Positions 1-9,746 of a stretch of 36,273 nucleotides of DNA are shown here, one piece after another. Origin of the DNA: Thermomucor indicae-seudaticae (taxonomy: Eukaryota; Mucoromycota; Mucoromycetes; Mucorales; Lichtheimiaceae); assembly GCA_000787465.1 (NCBI GenBank), contig JSYX01000352.1:1-36273 (forward strand), given 5' to 3'. Each line of letters begins with the position of its first letter. The stretch's first letter is position 1. Under the pieces are notes generated by a model that was given only the letters and a program-made list of their open reading frames with translations, had not been told where the DNA came from and searched no databases. The translations under genes and the position numbers were made by a program.

Positions 1-38
1 GAACAGTTAGAAGAGAAGGAAATTGATGCGGTACTCAC

Positions 39-189
39 AATCACCAACAGCCTCCGGCCATATCTGGGAGCAAGTAACAGCAGAAAAAGTCATATAATCG
101 CGGACGGGATGAACTTTGTTGTGTTGGCCAACATTGTTCTTAAGATTCTCTGGCTCGTCATGTTGCATAATGGGAGGATAGCTGTTCAT
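39..189 (-). CDS. possible first coding exon of a gene running off the left edge
   Basis: An ATG at 189 opens a 50-codon frame that ends at a consensus donor (gtgagt, reverse strand, starting at 38), so the gene would continue beyond base 1. Reading on through the donor gives a stop within a few codons. The predicted start is MNSYPPIMQHDEPENL. No domain is visible and I do not recognise the protein. The ATG and the donor are the only support, so this could be chance. Confidence 0.25.
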
Positions 190-590
190 AATTACAACGG
201 GGAAGTTAGTGTTTTTGCGGGGTTAAGGTGACCAACAAACATGGGAGCTACATAGAGTTTGCTTGTTGGTAACCTACACTGCAGGTTACTGTATGTGCCC
301 ACAACGTAATGCATATGTCGCGTAATTACGCTTTCGGCCTGCATTAAACGGATTACGTGCACTGTCGGCGCGCACTGATTAACACCATTCGGGCCATAAT
401 AAAGATAAGATAGAGGTGTTCTCAACCCTGGCTAGTGGATCTCAGATATACGCCTGAATAACGCAATAGCCTAGTACAGAACTCTGCTGCAAGATCGGAA
501 GAGTGCTAACCTTAAACTCAGTACGTGCAGTATGACTGGTGATCGAGTATGTGATATTGTTATCGCGTAGCAGGTGTGTAGTCCTGCGTC
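190..590. other. intergenic, nothing recognised
   Basis: No reading frame with family resemblance on either strand. The 12-mer agatcggaagag near 493-504 matches the start of a common sequencing adaptor but is followed by unrelated sequence. Confidence 0.4.
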
Positions 591-833
591 GACCTGGTTG
601 ATCGCACGACAGCGCTGGATGTCAAGGCTGGAACAGCGTTAGAACACTTTGAAATCACAGATCAAGCCGCCGTCCCGTTTGTTCGCCCTTCTGCAAAATT
701 TGGTAATCCGGAGATGTGGCACGTGCGCATGTTTGAATGCCTTTATGCTTTGCCGGTAAACATCCGCTTTACCGAAAACGATTGAAAACCTGTTTTTCCA
801 CCAAACATACAGATTACATTACCGGGAATACAC
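591..833 (+). pseudogene. unidentified decayed coding stretch
   Basis: From 591 a frame stays open for 64 codons (starting DLVDRTTALDVKAGTALEHF), meets a TGA at 783-785, then continues in the same frame for 16 more codons (KPVFPPNIQITLPG) to a second TGA at 834-836. Amino-acid composition and codon choice look protein-coding, and there is no ATG at the left side. A splice acceptor could lie just upstream (tgtgtag ending near 580). It may be the 3' end of a dead gene or a transposon piece. I do not recognise the family. Confidence 0.35.
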
Positions 834-1013
834 TGAGTGATACAACTGTGATTTCATGTTGGTTGACGAGCAAAACAAACAATAAATGAAAGAGAAAGGT
901 CGATGGGGCCACCCACTTTCACATTACATTAGCTGTGGTATAAGTATAGCAGATGGGCAGGCAGGGCAAAATCTAGATCCTTTTTCTCTTGCAGCTGGAT
1001 ATGACAGTTAGAA

Positions 1014-1946
1014 TCATCTGAGTGCCTTTTTACGACGCAACGAGAAAAACCGTTTAGCTTTCGCCATGATATTGTCATTTTTCCGATCGGGCTTGTCTTT
1101 TAATAGATCCGCAGAAACCCTTGTGGAGCTATCAGCGGGAGGACACGACTCTCTGTATGATGCTGCTGCTGCGAGGACATGACTCGGTAATGATGCTGAT
1201 CGATTTATGTTCTTGGTTGGCTTCGTCGGACGCTGCTGCTTTGATGAGGGAGGCGGAGTCATTGGAAGTGCCCTTGTAGCAGGCGGGGCCTGATGACTAC
1301 TATTCCGACTAGTGCCACCGCTGCTTACTGAGCTCGCTTTTTCCGTGCTATGTACGCCAGACCATCGTCGACAGCTGTCCGGTTCGCTTTGACAAGACGA
1401 TCCGGAGCTTTTATCGTATTCCATCTTGTATGCAATAACAGCCAACGGTGTATCGTCGTCACTGACTTGTCGGGATGATCGGGATGGGCGATGGCTTCGA
1501 GGCGGTTGCGGTGCTGGAGGAGGCGGGGGTGTTGTAACCAAGGGACTACTAACCGGAACGTGGTATTGCTGATGGGACGAACGCCTGCCTTTGGCGTTAT
1601 GTGTTATAATCGGAGCGCCGTGAGGAAGAGGAGGTGGCGGTGGTGCTGCTTGTGGGGATAACATCATCATCATGGATGGATTGTTTTGATATGGCGTGAC
1701 TGGATAATAACCATAATGATATGGATAGATGACTGGAGTGGCTACTGGCTGCGGAGGACAACCGTTCATGTAAGGCGGCGTCCATGGATTCGCGTAGGCT
1801 GTATTGCTACCCTGACTTAAAGGAGATGAGGATTGCCGATAGAGGTGTTGCTTCGTTTTCAATTTCGACGGCTGCGGGCTACTTTGGTTTGACGGTCTTG
1901 ACTGTTGCCATGGTACAGGAGAACGACTCTGTTCAAGTTGGATCAT
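1014..1946 (-). CDS. hypothetical low-complexity protein, Pro/Gln/Ser-rich with a basic C-terminus
   Basis: A single-exon ATG frame of 310 codons. Seen: residues 1-60 are Gln/Ser/Pro-rich; about 60-100 are Tyr/Pro-rich with a run of four Met; poly-proline runs (PPPPPLP, TPPPPPAPQPP) lie at about 100-150; a Ser-rich middle follows; and the end is strongly basic (AKAKRFFSLRRKKALR). There is no recognisable fold, so most of the protein is probably disordered. The poly-Pro runs could bind SH3 or WW domains, and the basic tail could contact acidic lipids or act as a nuclear signal; both are inference. The next gene, the bZIP factor, lies 1.4 kb away on the same strand. I do not recognise an orthologue. 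An upstream intron removing part of the leader cannot be excluded. Confidence 0.6.
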   Translation of the reverse strand: MIQLEQSRSPVPWQQSRPSNQSSPQPSKLKTKQHLYRQSSSPLSQGSNTAYANPWTPPYMNGCPPQPVATPVIYPYHYGYYPVTPYQNNPSMMMMLSPQAAPPPPPLPHGAPIITHNAKGRRSSHQQYHVPVSSPLVTTPPPPPAPQPPRSHRPSRSSRQVSDDDTPLAVIAYKMEYDKSSGSSCQSEPDSCRRWSGVHSTEKASSVSSGGTSRNSSHQAPPATRALPMTPPPSSKQQRPTKPTKNINRSASLPSHVLAAAASYRESCPPADSSTRVSADLLKDKPDRKNDNIMAKAKRFFSLRRKKALR

Positions 1947-3330
1947 TCCTCCCCTAGACGAGGTGAAAAGTGAGGAGTAAAGAGGAAGAGGAAGAGATGG
2001 TTGTTAATTAAGCCCGCCATGTAAGATGAGAAAAAAAATTGGTTAGTGGACTTGGCACACATTCCTATTCAGCTGCAGCAGTACAAGCCAGACTGAGACA
2101 ACATCTGGTGAAACAAAAATGCTGCAGAATGCTGTAAATAGATGCTTTACTGGGGGCGTTGATCATTACAAACTAGGCTGCTCTGCATTCTTTTTCTCCA
2201 TAAACCACTGTTGGTATAAGAAATCACGATGTCCCTGTCAGAAACCATTGTTAGGAAACTTCGACACGGTATCTAGGATGCATATCATTCTCGCGCCGCT
2301 TTTAATGTTTTCCCTATAACGGGTTTAGTCGTGGCGGCGCCGTCGTCTTGATCGCCTCTTTCGAGTTAAGCAGCTCTATCACGTGCGTTATACTCTATAG
2401 ACACGAACATGGTAATAACTCGTCAAGGCCATTATCATTAGCTTCTTCCCAAATGGCCGTCATCTTCATAGTTGTTGGAGGCTCTAAGTAAATTGTTTGT
2501 GAAAATAGAAAGACACCTTTCCAAGTTTCTGTAATTGCCTAAGATGGTATAGAAGATGTGCCTCGCCTATAAAAACAGCGCCGGCAGGCAGAAGTGCTGC
2601 TTCGATTCCAACTCAATGGAAAATCGGGTATGATACTAAAAACGGCGCCGGAATGCGCTGATCCGTTTTACGCTCAATGGTTCGATGCCTCTCGCCTGTG
2701 CTAGTTGCAGAGCAGGCTCTCCTTGCTTGTGTTCCCTTGGAAGTTTCCTGTCGCCCACCTTGAAATGACTTGAAAATTGGGTTCTCGAGACACCTGTAAT
2801 TTTCACGCTTTGTCAAACCTATCGCCTTGCGAAGCGCTAGTTATCAGCGCACAGGAAGAGCTCATAACGGATCATCAAAGAGATTGTTGGCTCTAGTTAC
2901 ATTCTATCTCTATTATGGAAAAGCTCAGATCCATCCGCCAATATTAGAAGGCCTGGATAGTATGGCCAAATGACGAATCGCAGTACACCTAGTACTATAG
3001 TACATTTTATGTAGATGCTTGAAATTACGTCATCAGCCTCGATAGTCAATACGTTAAATCCCGTTTCAGTTAAGTATGAAACAATCCCACATTGACAGGC
3101 TCATGGATCGCGCAAGACAACCTACTTATGTTTCAAAGAGTTGTTCTTTCGAAGCGTCCACAGCTAAATACAGGATACTATACATACGCAGTTTTTCCGG
3201 GGCAAAGCAGGTAGGGATTGCGAAACAAATATTTCGAGAAATGAGAATAGTGCCACAAGGTATAAGCAAAGAGAGCGAATACAACCAAAGAGACTGCAAG
3301 TAGAGAGTAGCAATTGGTACCTTAGAGCGA
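1947..3330. other. intergenic, no gene recognised
   Basis: About 1.4 kb without a supportable gene. It must hold the promoter of the minus-strand gene ending at 1014 and the 3' flank of the bZIP gene. A CACGTG palindrome lies near 2379-2384. Short open frames here lack ATG starts, splice signals or family resemblance. Confidence 0.45.
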
Positions 3331-4634
3331 TCACCGCTCCAGTTTAGCTTCCATGTTACGGAGCACGTTTGCAAGCTCCCGCTCTTCCAGGACAGGTCCA
3401 TCTGCAGAACACAATGCCTTGTTTCTGAGCTCCTCACATAACGCGTCCAAATCAAACTCGTCAAACTTGGGATGTTCCGATAGCCTTTCCCAAAGTTCCG
3501 TGCACGAAACTAGTTTAGTCTCGTGCGTAGCAGGATCAACAATGACGCTTTCTGATAAAATCTCACGCTTAAACCAGTCCCTATCATGCCGATCCTTGTT
3601 CGAGATTGGTTGGGTAACGATCGGAACCGGTCGCTGCGTCACAGAGTCATTCAAAGTTCCAGATGCATCGAAAAGCGGTTCCGATAGAAGCTTATCAAAT
3701 GCTGACGAGCAGACCTCATCCTTGAGACGTTCACAGAACGACACACCATCTTTATCGCGAATGCAAGCCACCGCTGATGATGGTACCCGCATGATCCGTT
3801 TGGATGCTGATGGAGTCACCTCTTCACCTTCATCTTCGTCTTCTTCCCCTTCGTCTGTCGTGATATCAGGGACTGAGACTTCCGGAACATCCACACCGGA
3901 CTCGCGCAACTTGCGAAACGCCTCGCTGTAAGAGGCTGCCAAATCTTTGAATGCTGATAGTTCCGACTTCATCTGCTTGATAACTTGTCGAAGCTCGTCG
4001 TTCTCTCGCTGGACACTGCGCATATTTTCTGCATGTGCGTCTTCCATGAACTTTATTTTCGCTTCTAGCTCCTTGACATATCGCTCTTTGCGTTCACGAA
4101 ACGCTCGCTGTGCTGCTCGATTTTGTTCCTTGCGCCGTTGTCGCTGTTCTGCTGTCATTGACTTCTTTTCCAAGCAAAATCATTGAGCATGCTTTGAATC
4201 TTTCAACTCGGGTGAGCAGTACTTACCTGCTGATTGCTCTCAGGTGCAGAAGAACTTGCACGTTTATGCCCGACTAGAGAACGCAATTTAGCATTTGAAT
4301 CGATTAACAGACATATACACTAGGAGCTAACCGCTCAGAGTATCCCCTCCAACTCCTACGATTCCGGTGTTGTCTGGGAAAATCGGTGATCAGGATCTTA
4401 GCAAAGACTAACGTGATCAGGATTGTAAACTGCAAAATTGGTGGAACACATACTTAAAGAACCAGTGAAGCTGCCAACGCTTAAGGTGTCACTCGACTTG
4501 TCCAGTGCTGACCCATCAACTCGTTCGAGACTGGATTTGAGCGCAGGAGACAGAGAACTCGGCGGCACCCCTATCGCCGGTGCAATGGGACGGTAATGAG
4601 GCCAATGAGAGCTCTTGTTTGATTGCTGTGCCAT
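3331..4634 (-). CDS. Yap1/Pap1-type bZIP oxidative-stress transcription factor (4 exons)
   Basis: Exons 4454-4634, 4332-4373, 4227-4273 and 3331-4164, all in phase, giving 367 residues. A TTG-initiated frame at 4173 is only the last exon read into its intron. Domains: disordered N-terminus; basic region at 98-116 with the AP-1 signature NRAAQRAFR (105-113); leucine zipper to about 160; acidic stretch at about 190-207; n-CRD-like cysteines 224, 234, 242; and a C-terminal PAP1 domain with cysteines 311, 333 and 342. The 22- and 9-residue spacings of the last three equal those of budding-yeast Yap1 C598/C620/C629, and the surrounding sequence (CTELWERLSEHPKF, ALCEELRNKALC) matches. In that family peroxide forms disulphides that mask the Crm1 export signal, so the factor accumulates in the nucleus and activates antioxidant genes. 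The fourth-exon boundary could be 4161 instead of 4164. Confidence 0.9.
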
Positions 4635-5033
4635 TCTTTTATCGAACAACGTCGAATCCACGAAACGCAGCCGCGGGCTTCAAATGTAACACTTGTCCTC
4701 TCTCCACAACCTCGGGTACACATACGGTGGCACTCACTGCTCCCACGTGGTTTGCAAGGAGCGTCGTTGTAGTACAAACTTTGCTGTATTGATGAAAAAG
4801 GAGATGGCCATTTTAATGCCTGGAACAAGATTCTGAGGCATCGTCGAATATGTGTACGGGACCAAATGTCTATGCTTCAAGTGACCTCCGCTAGTTGTAG
4901 AGTATTGGCAGCTCTCTACGGCTTTCAAGATCTCAAGTACAGGTCAAGACCTTCATCTTATCATTTCGAAAGTCTTTTGTTTTACTCGCTACATGACATG
5001 ATCCACATGCGCTATCTTGTGATTGTATCAAAT
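4635..5033. promoter_or_regulatory. 5' flank of the bZIP gene
   Basis: About 400 bases upstream of the bZIP ATG. No distinct element can be named. Small frames on both strands overlap each other and have no family resemblance. Confidence 0.35.
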
Positions 5034-5270
5034 ATCATGTCTTACTAGCCTGAAAACGGTTGGAGCTCCAGCAAGAATCTGCCAAGTCCTGGCATCAGAT
5101 AAGCCTAGCCATTCGAATCGGTTGATGAATCTGCTAAATTCTGGATTAATTCCTGCATGGTGGAAAAGGCTTACACGCTTTCCAATTACGTATACCACGT
5201 GAACTTTGCCTAGTCGATTGATGGCTAACTCGTTGTGGACGCTCTTTTATTCAAGAGATACGTCAAGTAT
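5034..5270. repeat. dispersed repeat, copy A (inverted copy at 35181-35416)
   Basis: About 235 bases match the reverse complement of 35181-35416, almost perfectly over the core (5090-5245) and less well at both ends. On the minus strand the core encodes an open frame (NELAINRLGKVHVVYVIGKR, then FHHAGINPEFSRF and FEWLGLSDARTWQIL) that is conserved in both copies. It follows directly after the Ty3-like RNase H relic, so it is probably part of the same kind of element. Confidence 0.85.
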
Positions 5271-5740
5271 GACATCCGGATGGGAAATTTTAACGGGAGG
5301 GCGTCTCGAGAGAGCATCGGCGGCGTGGTTTTGCTCACGAGGGACATGATGGATGTATGTCGAAAACGTGAGACTGGAAAGTCTCCATCCAACGAATCTA
5401 CCGTCTCGAGGTCTTCATGTTCGTATGAAGGGTCTTGAGCGATCGATTATCTCTGTCGATCGTGAATCCAAGTGATGCCGCCATTGCTCTTAGCAATATT
5501 TCAAAACAAGCAGCTCTTGTTCGTGCACTGCGTAATTCAACTCAGTACCCTTTAATGTTCGTGAAACGTAGGCAACGCGGTGCAAGTGCCTATCAGGCCC
5601 TTCTTGCGAGAGAAAACCACAATCGGATAATCCATATAATCGCGCACTTTCTGGCGGGACCAACGAGGCGAGGGAAGGCACGATTACTTACACTAGGAAG
5701 CGTGAATGCAATTTATACAGAAAACGTTCACAGTAAAGAG
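5240..5740 (-). pseudogene. Ty3/gypsy-type retrotransposon RNase H fragment
   Basis: On the minus strand the segments LSQEGPDRHLHRVAYVSRTL, NYAVHEQELLVLKY, EQWRHHLDS and PREQNHAADALSR occur in the order expected for the RNase H region of a Ty3/gypsy pol polyprotein. That order is the VAYVSR motif, the HEQELL motif, the RHYL motif and the terminal ADALSR. A TAA interrupts the frame after the second motif and another stop follows, so it is not functional. Reverse transcriptase and integrase are absent from the neighbourhood. The downstream end runs into repeat copy A. Confidence 0.75.
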
Positions 5741-5780
5741 TGAAAAGGACAATCGTCTACCGCTCAATCGATGAGCAGTG

Positions 5781-5847
5781 ATCCGTATTTATATGTGATC
5801 TCGTTTGTACAACACAACACCAGTTAACAGATTATATAAATACGGAT
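5781..5847. repeat. perfect 14-bp inverted repeat with 39-nt spacer
   Basis: Bases 5781-5794 (atccgtatttatat) are the exact reverse complement of 5834-5847. The pair sits at the edge of the retroelement debris and could be an element terminus or form a hairpin. No function is assigned. Confidence 0.7.
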
Positions 5848-5977
5848 TGGTGTGTCGACCTTCGTTGTCGCACATGATATAGCTTATACGGCTGCATCCT
5901 CCCCTCCTTGAGCCTTTTCCCGCCGTAGGCCGCTTGTGGCAATATCGCGATCGTTAGAATGACCACAGAGAGGTTCG

Positions 5978-6300
5978 TTGATGGACTTAATGCAGGAGCA
6001 GCAAGAAATCCGACGCGTCGCTTGCTTGCTCAGCCAACTTGGCCACATCCAAGATTCGGAGGCCTCGCGGGCTTCGGTATACCAATATGAGGACATGACG
6101 CAAAAGTTTAAGCGAGTTCGCAAAACACGGGTGACTAATCGTCGAGAAAAGTAGCGCCAGTCTTTGCACGTGAAAGAACTCCAGAACTCTTTGAGGGACG
6201 AGGAAAAAGATACGCGATCAGAAGAAGCGTTGCAAAAGACGTTAACGAGTTGTTTTCTCCAGAAACTGTTTCCAGGTATTCCAAAGCAGTTATGTTGCAC
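5978..6300 (+). pseudogene. coiled-coil-like reading frame interrupted by an amber stop
   Basis: On the plus strand an ATG near 5980 begins MDLMQEQQEIRRVACLLSQL and runs about 58 codons to a TAG. The same frame then continues for roughly 50 codons (RQSLHVKELQNSLRDEEKDT onward) before the next stop. The composition is rich in Glu, Gln, Lys and Arg, as in a coiled coil. Overlapping minus-strand frames are equally long, so coding on either strand is uncertain. Its place beside retroelement debris suggests a relic of a structural (gag-like) protein, but no motif proves it. Confidence 0.25.
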
Positions 6301-6490
6301 TTCACGTCATACCCAGATTCATCGATCCAATTAGCTTACACAAGGGTCATCTATTTCAACTTCGGTGGGCGTCCGAATATCATCAATTACGATCGGCAAC
6401 GGCAGACTTCATTATACAAATATATATGAGATAATCAGCAGGTCTATACATGGACTTTTATAAAAACACTGTACAAATAGATACTATGGG

Positions 6491-7508
6491 TTAAGCTCGT
6501 GACACAATCGGTGTGACGGATCCGCGCCATAACTCTTTGATAACTTTGCCTCGAACGATATGCCGATCTACAATGGCAGATACATGGCATTGCCGCACGT
6601 TTCCGTACATTTGTCCACCCAGCCCTTTCTGATGTATGATGACATTTCCAGCAAATTTATGACCTATAGTGGCGTGCACTTAGCGAGCAATTTCCCAGTA
6701 CTTCTGCAACACATCAAGCAAGCATACCTCCAACATGGCTTGTACCCCATACTTCGACTTTGCCTCCCGTCTCCTTCAAAAGCTTTCTTTCTGACAGTAC
6801 TCGTTTGAATTCATCGACCAGTAAAGGGCCTAATACTCCACAACGTTTGTCACGCATAGTGTGAGTGCATACAAGGATGACTGTGTCCGTATCTTCTAAA
6901 GGGGTCATGCGGTCCTGTGGTTGAGGAAGTTTGCTGACACCTGGATCTTTCCATAGCGCTTCGAGTGTGTTCGAGAAGGAAGATCCTTTCATGTCTTCGG
7001 GTCGGATGGCTGTATATTGGCAAAAGTCAGGGAACAGTAATACATCGCAGGCAGGCCAGGGAGTCTCTGAAGTTCGATCGCAAACAGTAACAAGCAGCTG
7101 ACTCGGATCCCCTCCGCTTGTACGATGCTCTTGATGCCGCAGCCAGTCATTCATTGCTGTATTCACCGACGATACAATGCCTCCCTGGACAGCTTCGACC
7201 TTGGACCGACTCCACTCGGGACCTTGTGGCCCTACGCAAACGACCATGTGCCGTGCCTGCGCAGCCTTGCTAAAGTCTTCATGAATCTCTACTTTTCGAC
7301 CAATGACATTCGGAATCGGGTGTTGCTTGCATGGCACAAAGCCATTGTCACTTGCAGATTCAGCTTCAGGGCAGCAGGGTTCAAAGCGAGAAAATGGAAA
7401 AGGCACGGTGTCAAAGGGTATACTTGAATAGCTCGCCCGTCCTGTGACTCCCCCGCGGGTGTGTGCACCGATAGTTATTAATCGTCTAGTCACTGATCGC
7501 AGCATCAT
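6491..7508 (-). CDS. AIM32-like mitochondrial [2Fe-2S] thioredoxin-like ferredoxin protein (2 exons)
   Basis: Exons 6728-7508 and 6491-6663 (intron 6664-6727) give 317 residues. Residues 1-30 are basic and hydroxylated with no acidic residue (MMLRSVTRRLITIGAHTRGG), a typical mitochondrial presequence. The Sucrase/ferredoxin-like domain fills the rest. The cluster ligands are visible as C214-x8-C223 (CTHTMRDKRC) and H258-x3-H262 (SHVGGHKFAGN), the Cys2/His2 spacing known for yeast Aim32. The second histidine is encoded only after splicing. Known of the family: a matrix/intermembrane-space protein that binds a Rieske-like [2Fe-2S] cluster and affects thiol redox control of imported proteins. 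The gene is divergent from the IP6-kinase gene, with about 520 bp between them. The start is the first of two consecutive ATGs. Confidence 0.9.
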
Positions 7509-8025
7509 TTACTGGGTGTTGTAGCTTAACGCTGCTTTCTGTTACAAACTTGAAAGCATGATCGGGGTTTTGCCCTTTCCGCTGGACCGCGCCTTCCGTA
7601 TCGCCGCGCTTTTTTGTTGATATCGCGCCAGCGCCTATTACGAGGCATTATTGCAGAGACGTGGATGAGTTTAAATATAGCTGGCGACATCTCAAGTGGT
7701 GCCATACTTCTTCATATTCTTAAGAGCTGATGGCTTGCAGGCTAAAGGATGTCGCTTTTCGTCAACGATTCGGATTCTGTTGGCTGGTAAAAGAACTCGC
7801 AGACACGGGAGATTGTCAAGGTCAAAGGAAAAGGTCATATGGACAAAACTGACTTTTGTATCGCATCTGTGCATCAGATGGCGAGCTCGTGATGGCGAGA
7901 AAATGCAAGGCATCCGGGTGATGTGAGCATGACACCTCGTGGGCAAAACTGATCCAATGAAATTTTCGATCTTCGTAGTTGCAGAATGATGCTTTTATCT
8001 GATGGATCTTTTGTTGGAATAAAAA
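7509..8025. promoter_or_regulatory. shared divergent promoter region of AIM32-like and IP6-kinase genes
   Basis: About 517 bases between the two opposed start codons, so it must carry both promoters. Short frames occur on both strands but none continues either gene in phase. A 5' non-coding exon for the kinase is possible. Confidence 0.5.
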
Positions 8026-9277
8026 ATGAAACATGAACGGCCGCATTTAAATGAAAACAGTAAGTCGTTTTCTCTGCTTCCGGTGCCGCACCGGGCTGGC
8101 GGCCACGTCGCCATGTTTCGACTGGAGAATGGCGCGATCTGCAAAGCGATTACAGACAAGGAGCAGCAATTCTATGAAGATGTTTTGCAGATCGCTGAAT
8201 TTAAACCTTTTGTCCCCAAATATATGGGAGTCGTTCGAGTGGGTCGTGGAAACAATGAACCCAAGATTGTTCTCGAAGAAGACAGACAAAGACTTCGGCA
8301 ACAGTTTGGTGCGCGAAACTGGATTCGCCGTTCCGCAACGGGTCAGCCTGGGAAAGCCCGACCGATTTTCCGAAGCGAACATCCACCGTATGTAGTTGAT
8401 CCGTTCTTCAAGGAAACGGATCAGCTTGTAGGGACTAACCGCTTGGCCCGGACCTGCTCGTCACCAGCTCTTATGAACAATAATTCGGTCTTATCAATAA
8501 AAAGCCCAAAAACTGAATGTCCTGTTAAATACTACGATGAAACTGATATCATTGGACGGCAAAGCACCCCGCCACCGTTAGAAGAAGGCGAGCACGAGTT
8601 TATTGTCATGGAAGACTTGACATTCGGTCTTGAGAAGCCCTGCGTTATGGACTTAAAGATGGGCACTAGACAGCATGGCGTCTATGCAACAGCCAGCAAA
8701 GCTGCAAGTCAAATAGCCAAATGTGAATGTTCGACAAGCAAAACACTAGGGGTTCGTCTTTGTGGAATGCAGGTGAGTGGACTAGATCCATACCGACGAC
8801 TGCTTGCCCAACTTGCTTCTGACTGCATACGGTAATGTTTAGGTTTATAAGCCTCATACGGGAATCTGTAAAACGCAGGACAAGTACGTCGGAAGAGACT
8901 TGGATGCAGCTCGATTCAGGGAGACGCTCTACTACTTCCTGCACGATGGTTCCAGGCTGCTTATCGAATTCATCCCAGACCTTATATCAAAGTTATGGAC
9001 ATTGGAGCGAGTCATTCGATCCATGAAGGGCTACAGGTTCTTTGGCTCCAGCTTGCTAATAATCTATGACGGTTGTGATATCCGGAAACCAATTGATGTT
9101 CGTTTAATTGATTTCGCAAAATGCGTTACAAGGACAGAGATGACAGAACAAGCGCACGACATGACTTTTCCCCCAGAACAGTCAGTTGACCAACCCGATT
9201 TGGGCTATATACACGGCTTACATACATTAATCGAAACTTTTCAAACCATTGCAATACGGCATTTCAGTGGATCCTAG
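8026..9277 (+). CDS. inositol hexakisphosphate kinase (Kcs1/IP6K type, 2 exons)
   Basis: Exons 8026-8772 and 8843-9277 (intron 8773-8842, donor gtgagt) give 393 residues. Visible motifs: an N-lobe start (VPHRAGGHVAMFRLENGAIC, 20-39), the IPK signature PxxxDxKxG at 205-213 (PCVMDLKMG), SSLL at 318-321 and the metal-binding IDF at 338-340. SSLL together with IDF is characteristic of the IP6K branch rather than IPMK. The enzyme makes 5-diphosphoinositol phosphates (IP7) from IP6 and ATP, which signal phosphate status through SPX domains. At 393 residues it is much shorter than budding-yeast Kcs1, being essentially the catalytic domain with a disordered insert (about 105-185). An AATAAA at 9306-9311 is the likely poly(A) signal. 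Confidence 0.9.
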
Positions 9278-9746
9278 ACTTTCATTTTTCCACTGCCTTA
9301 TTTTCAATAAACTCATCATATATCTTCATTCTGAAAGCATGTCATATGCTCAAAGTATTACATGCGGTAAAGCCAGTCCATATCTGCTCCTGAAGTATGG
9401 TGCAAAGCACAAAGAGTTAGCAGTTAACTTTGTACAAAGTGAGCCTGTTTCCATCAGCAATTCAGAGACTGGAGCACGTGCGTAGACAAACACGATCGCA
9501 TAGATTATATCACATGTAATTGATGAATTAGGTATTTAATAAGCAAGATCATACATTTCTGTGGATTGTTACATAACATGTAGAGAGAAAGCGCGAATGG
9601 CCAAATTGGCCGCAAACATAAGCGCCCACTAGCGCTCGGTGAGACGAAGCGTTAGTAGAGTGCTTGTTGTTGGACCTCTGGAAGTTTTTTACATAATAGT
9701 ACATGCGTTACATAGTATACAGTTAATCACCATCCGTGCCCCTGAC
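9278..9746. other. convergent intergenic region between IP6-kinase and GGT genes
   Basis: Holds the 3' flanks of two converging genes, including AATAAA at 9306-9311 for the plus-strand gene. No other feature recognised. Confidence 0.5.

Noticed and set aside
491..506. Sequencing-adaptor contamination (agatcggaagag)
   Set aside because: Only about 12 bases match and both flanks read as ordinary genomic sequence; chance is enough.
3353..3931. A 192-codon plus-strand frame overlapping the bZIP gene
   Set aside because: It is a Ser-rich shadow antisense to the conserved bZIP coding exon.
4398..4661. An independent 87-codon protein upstream of the bZIP gene
   Set aside because: It starts with GTG; its part from the ATG at 4634 to 4454 is the first exon of the bZIP gene, joined through a gtatgt donor.
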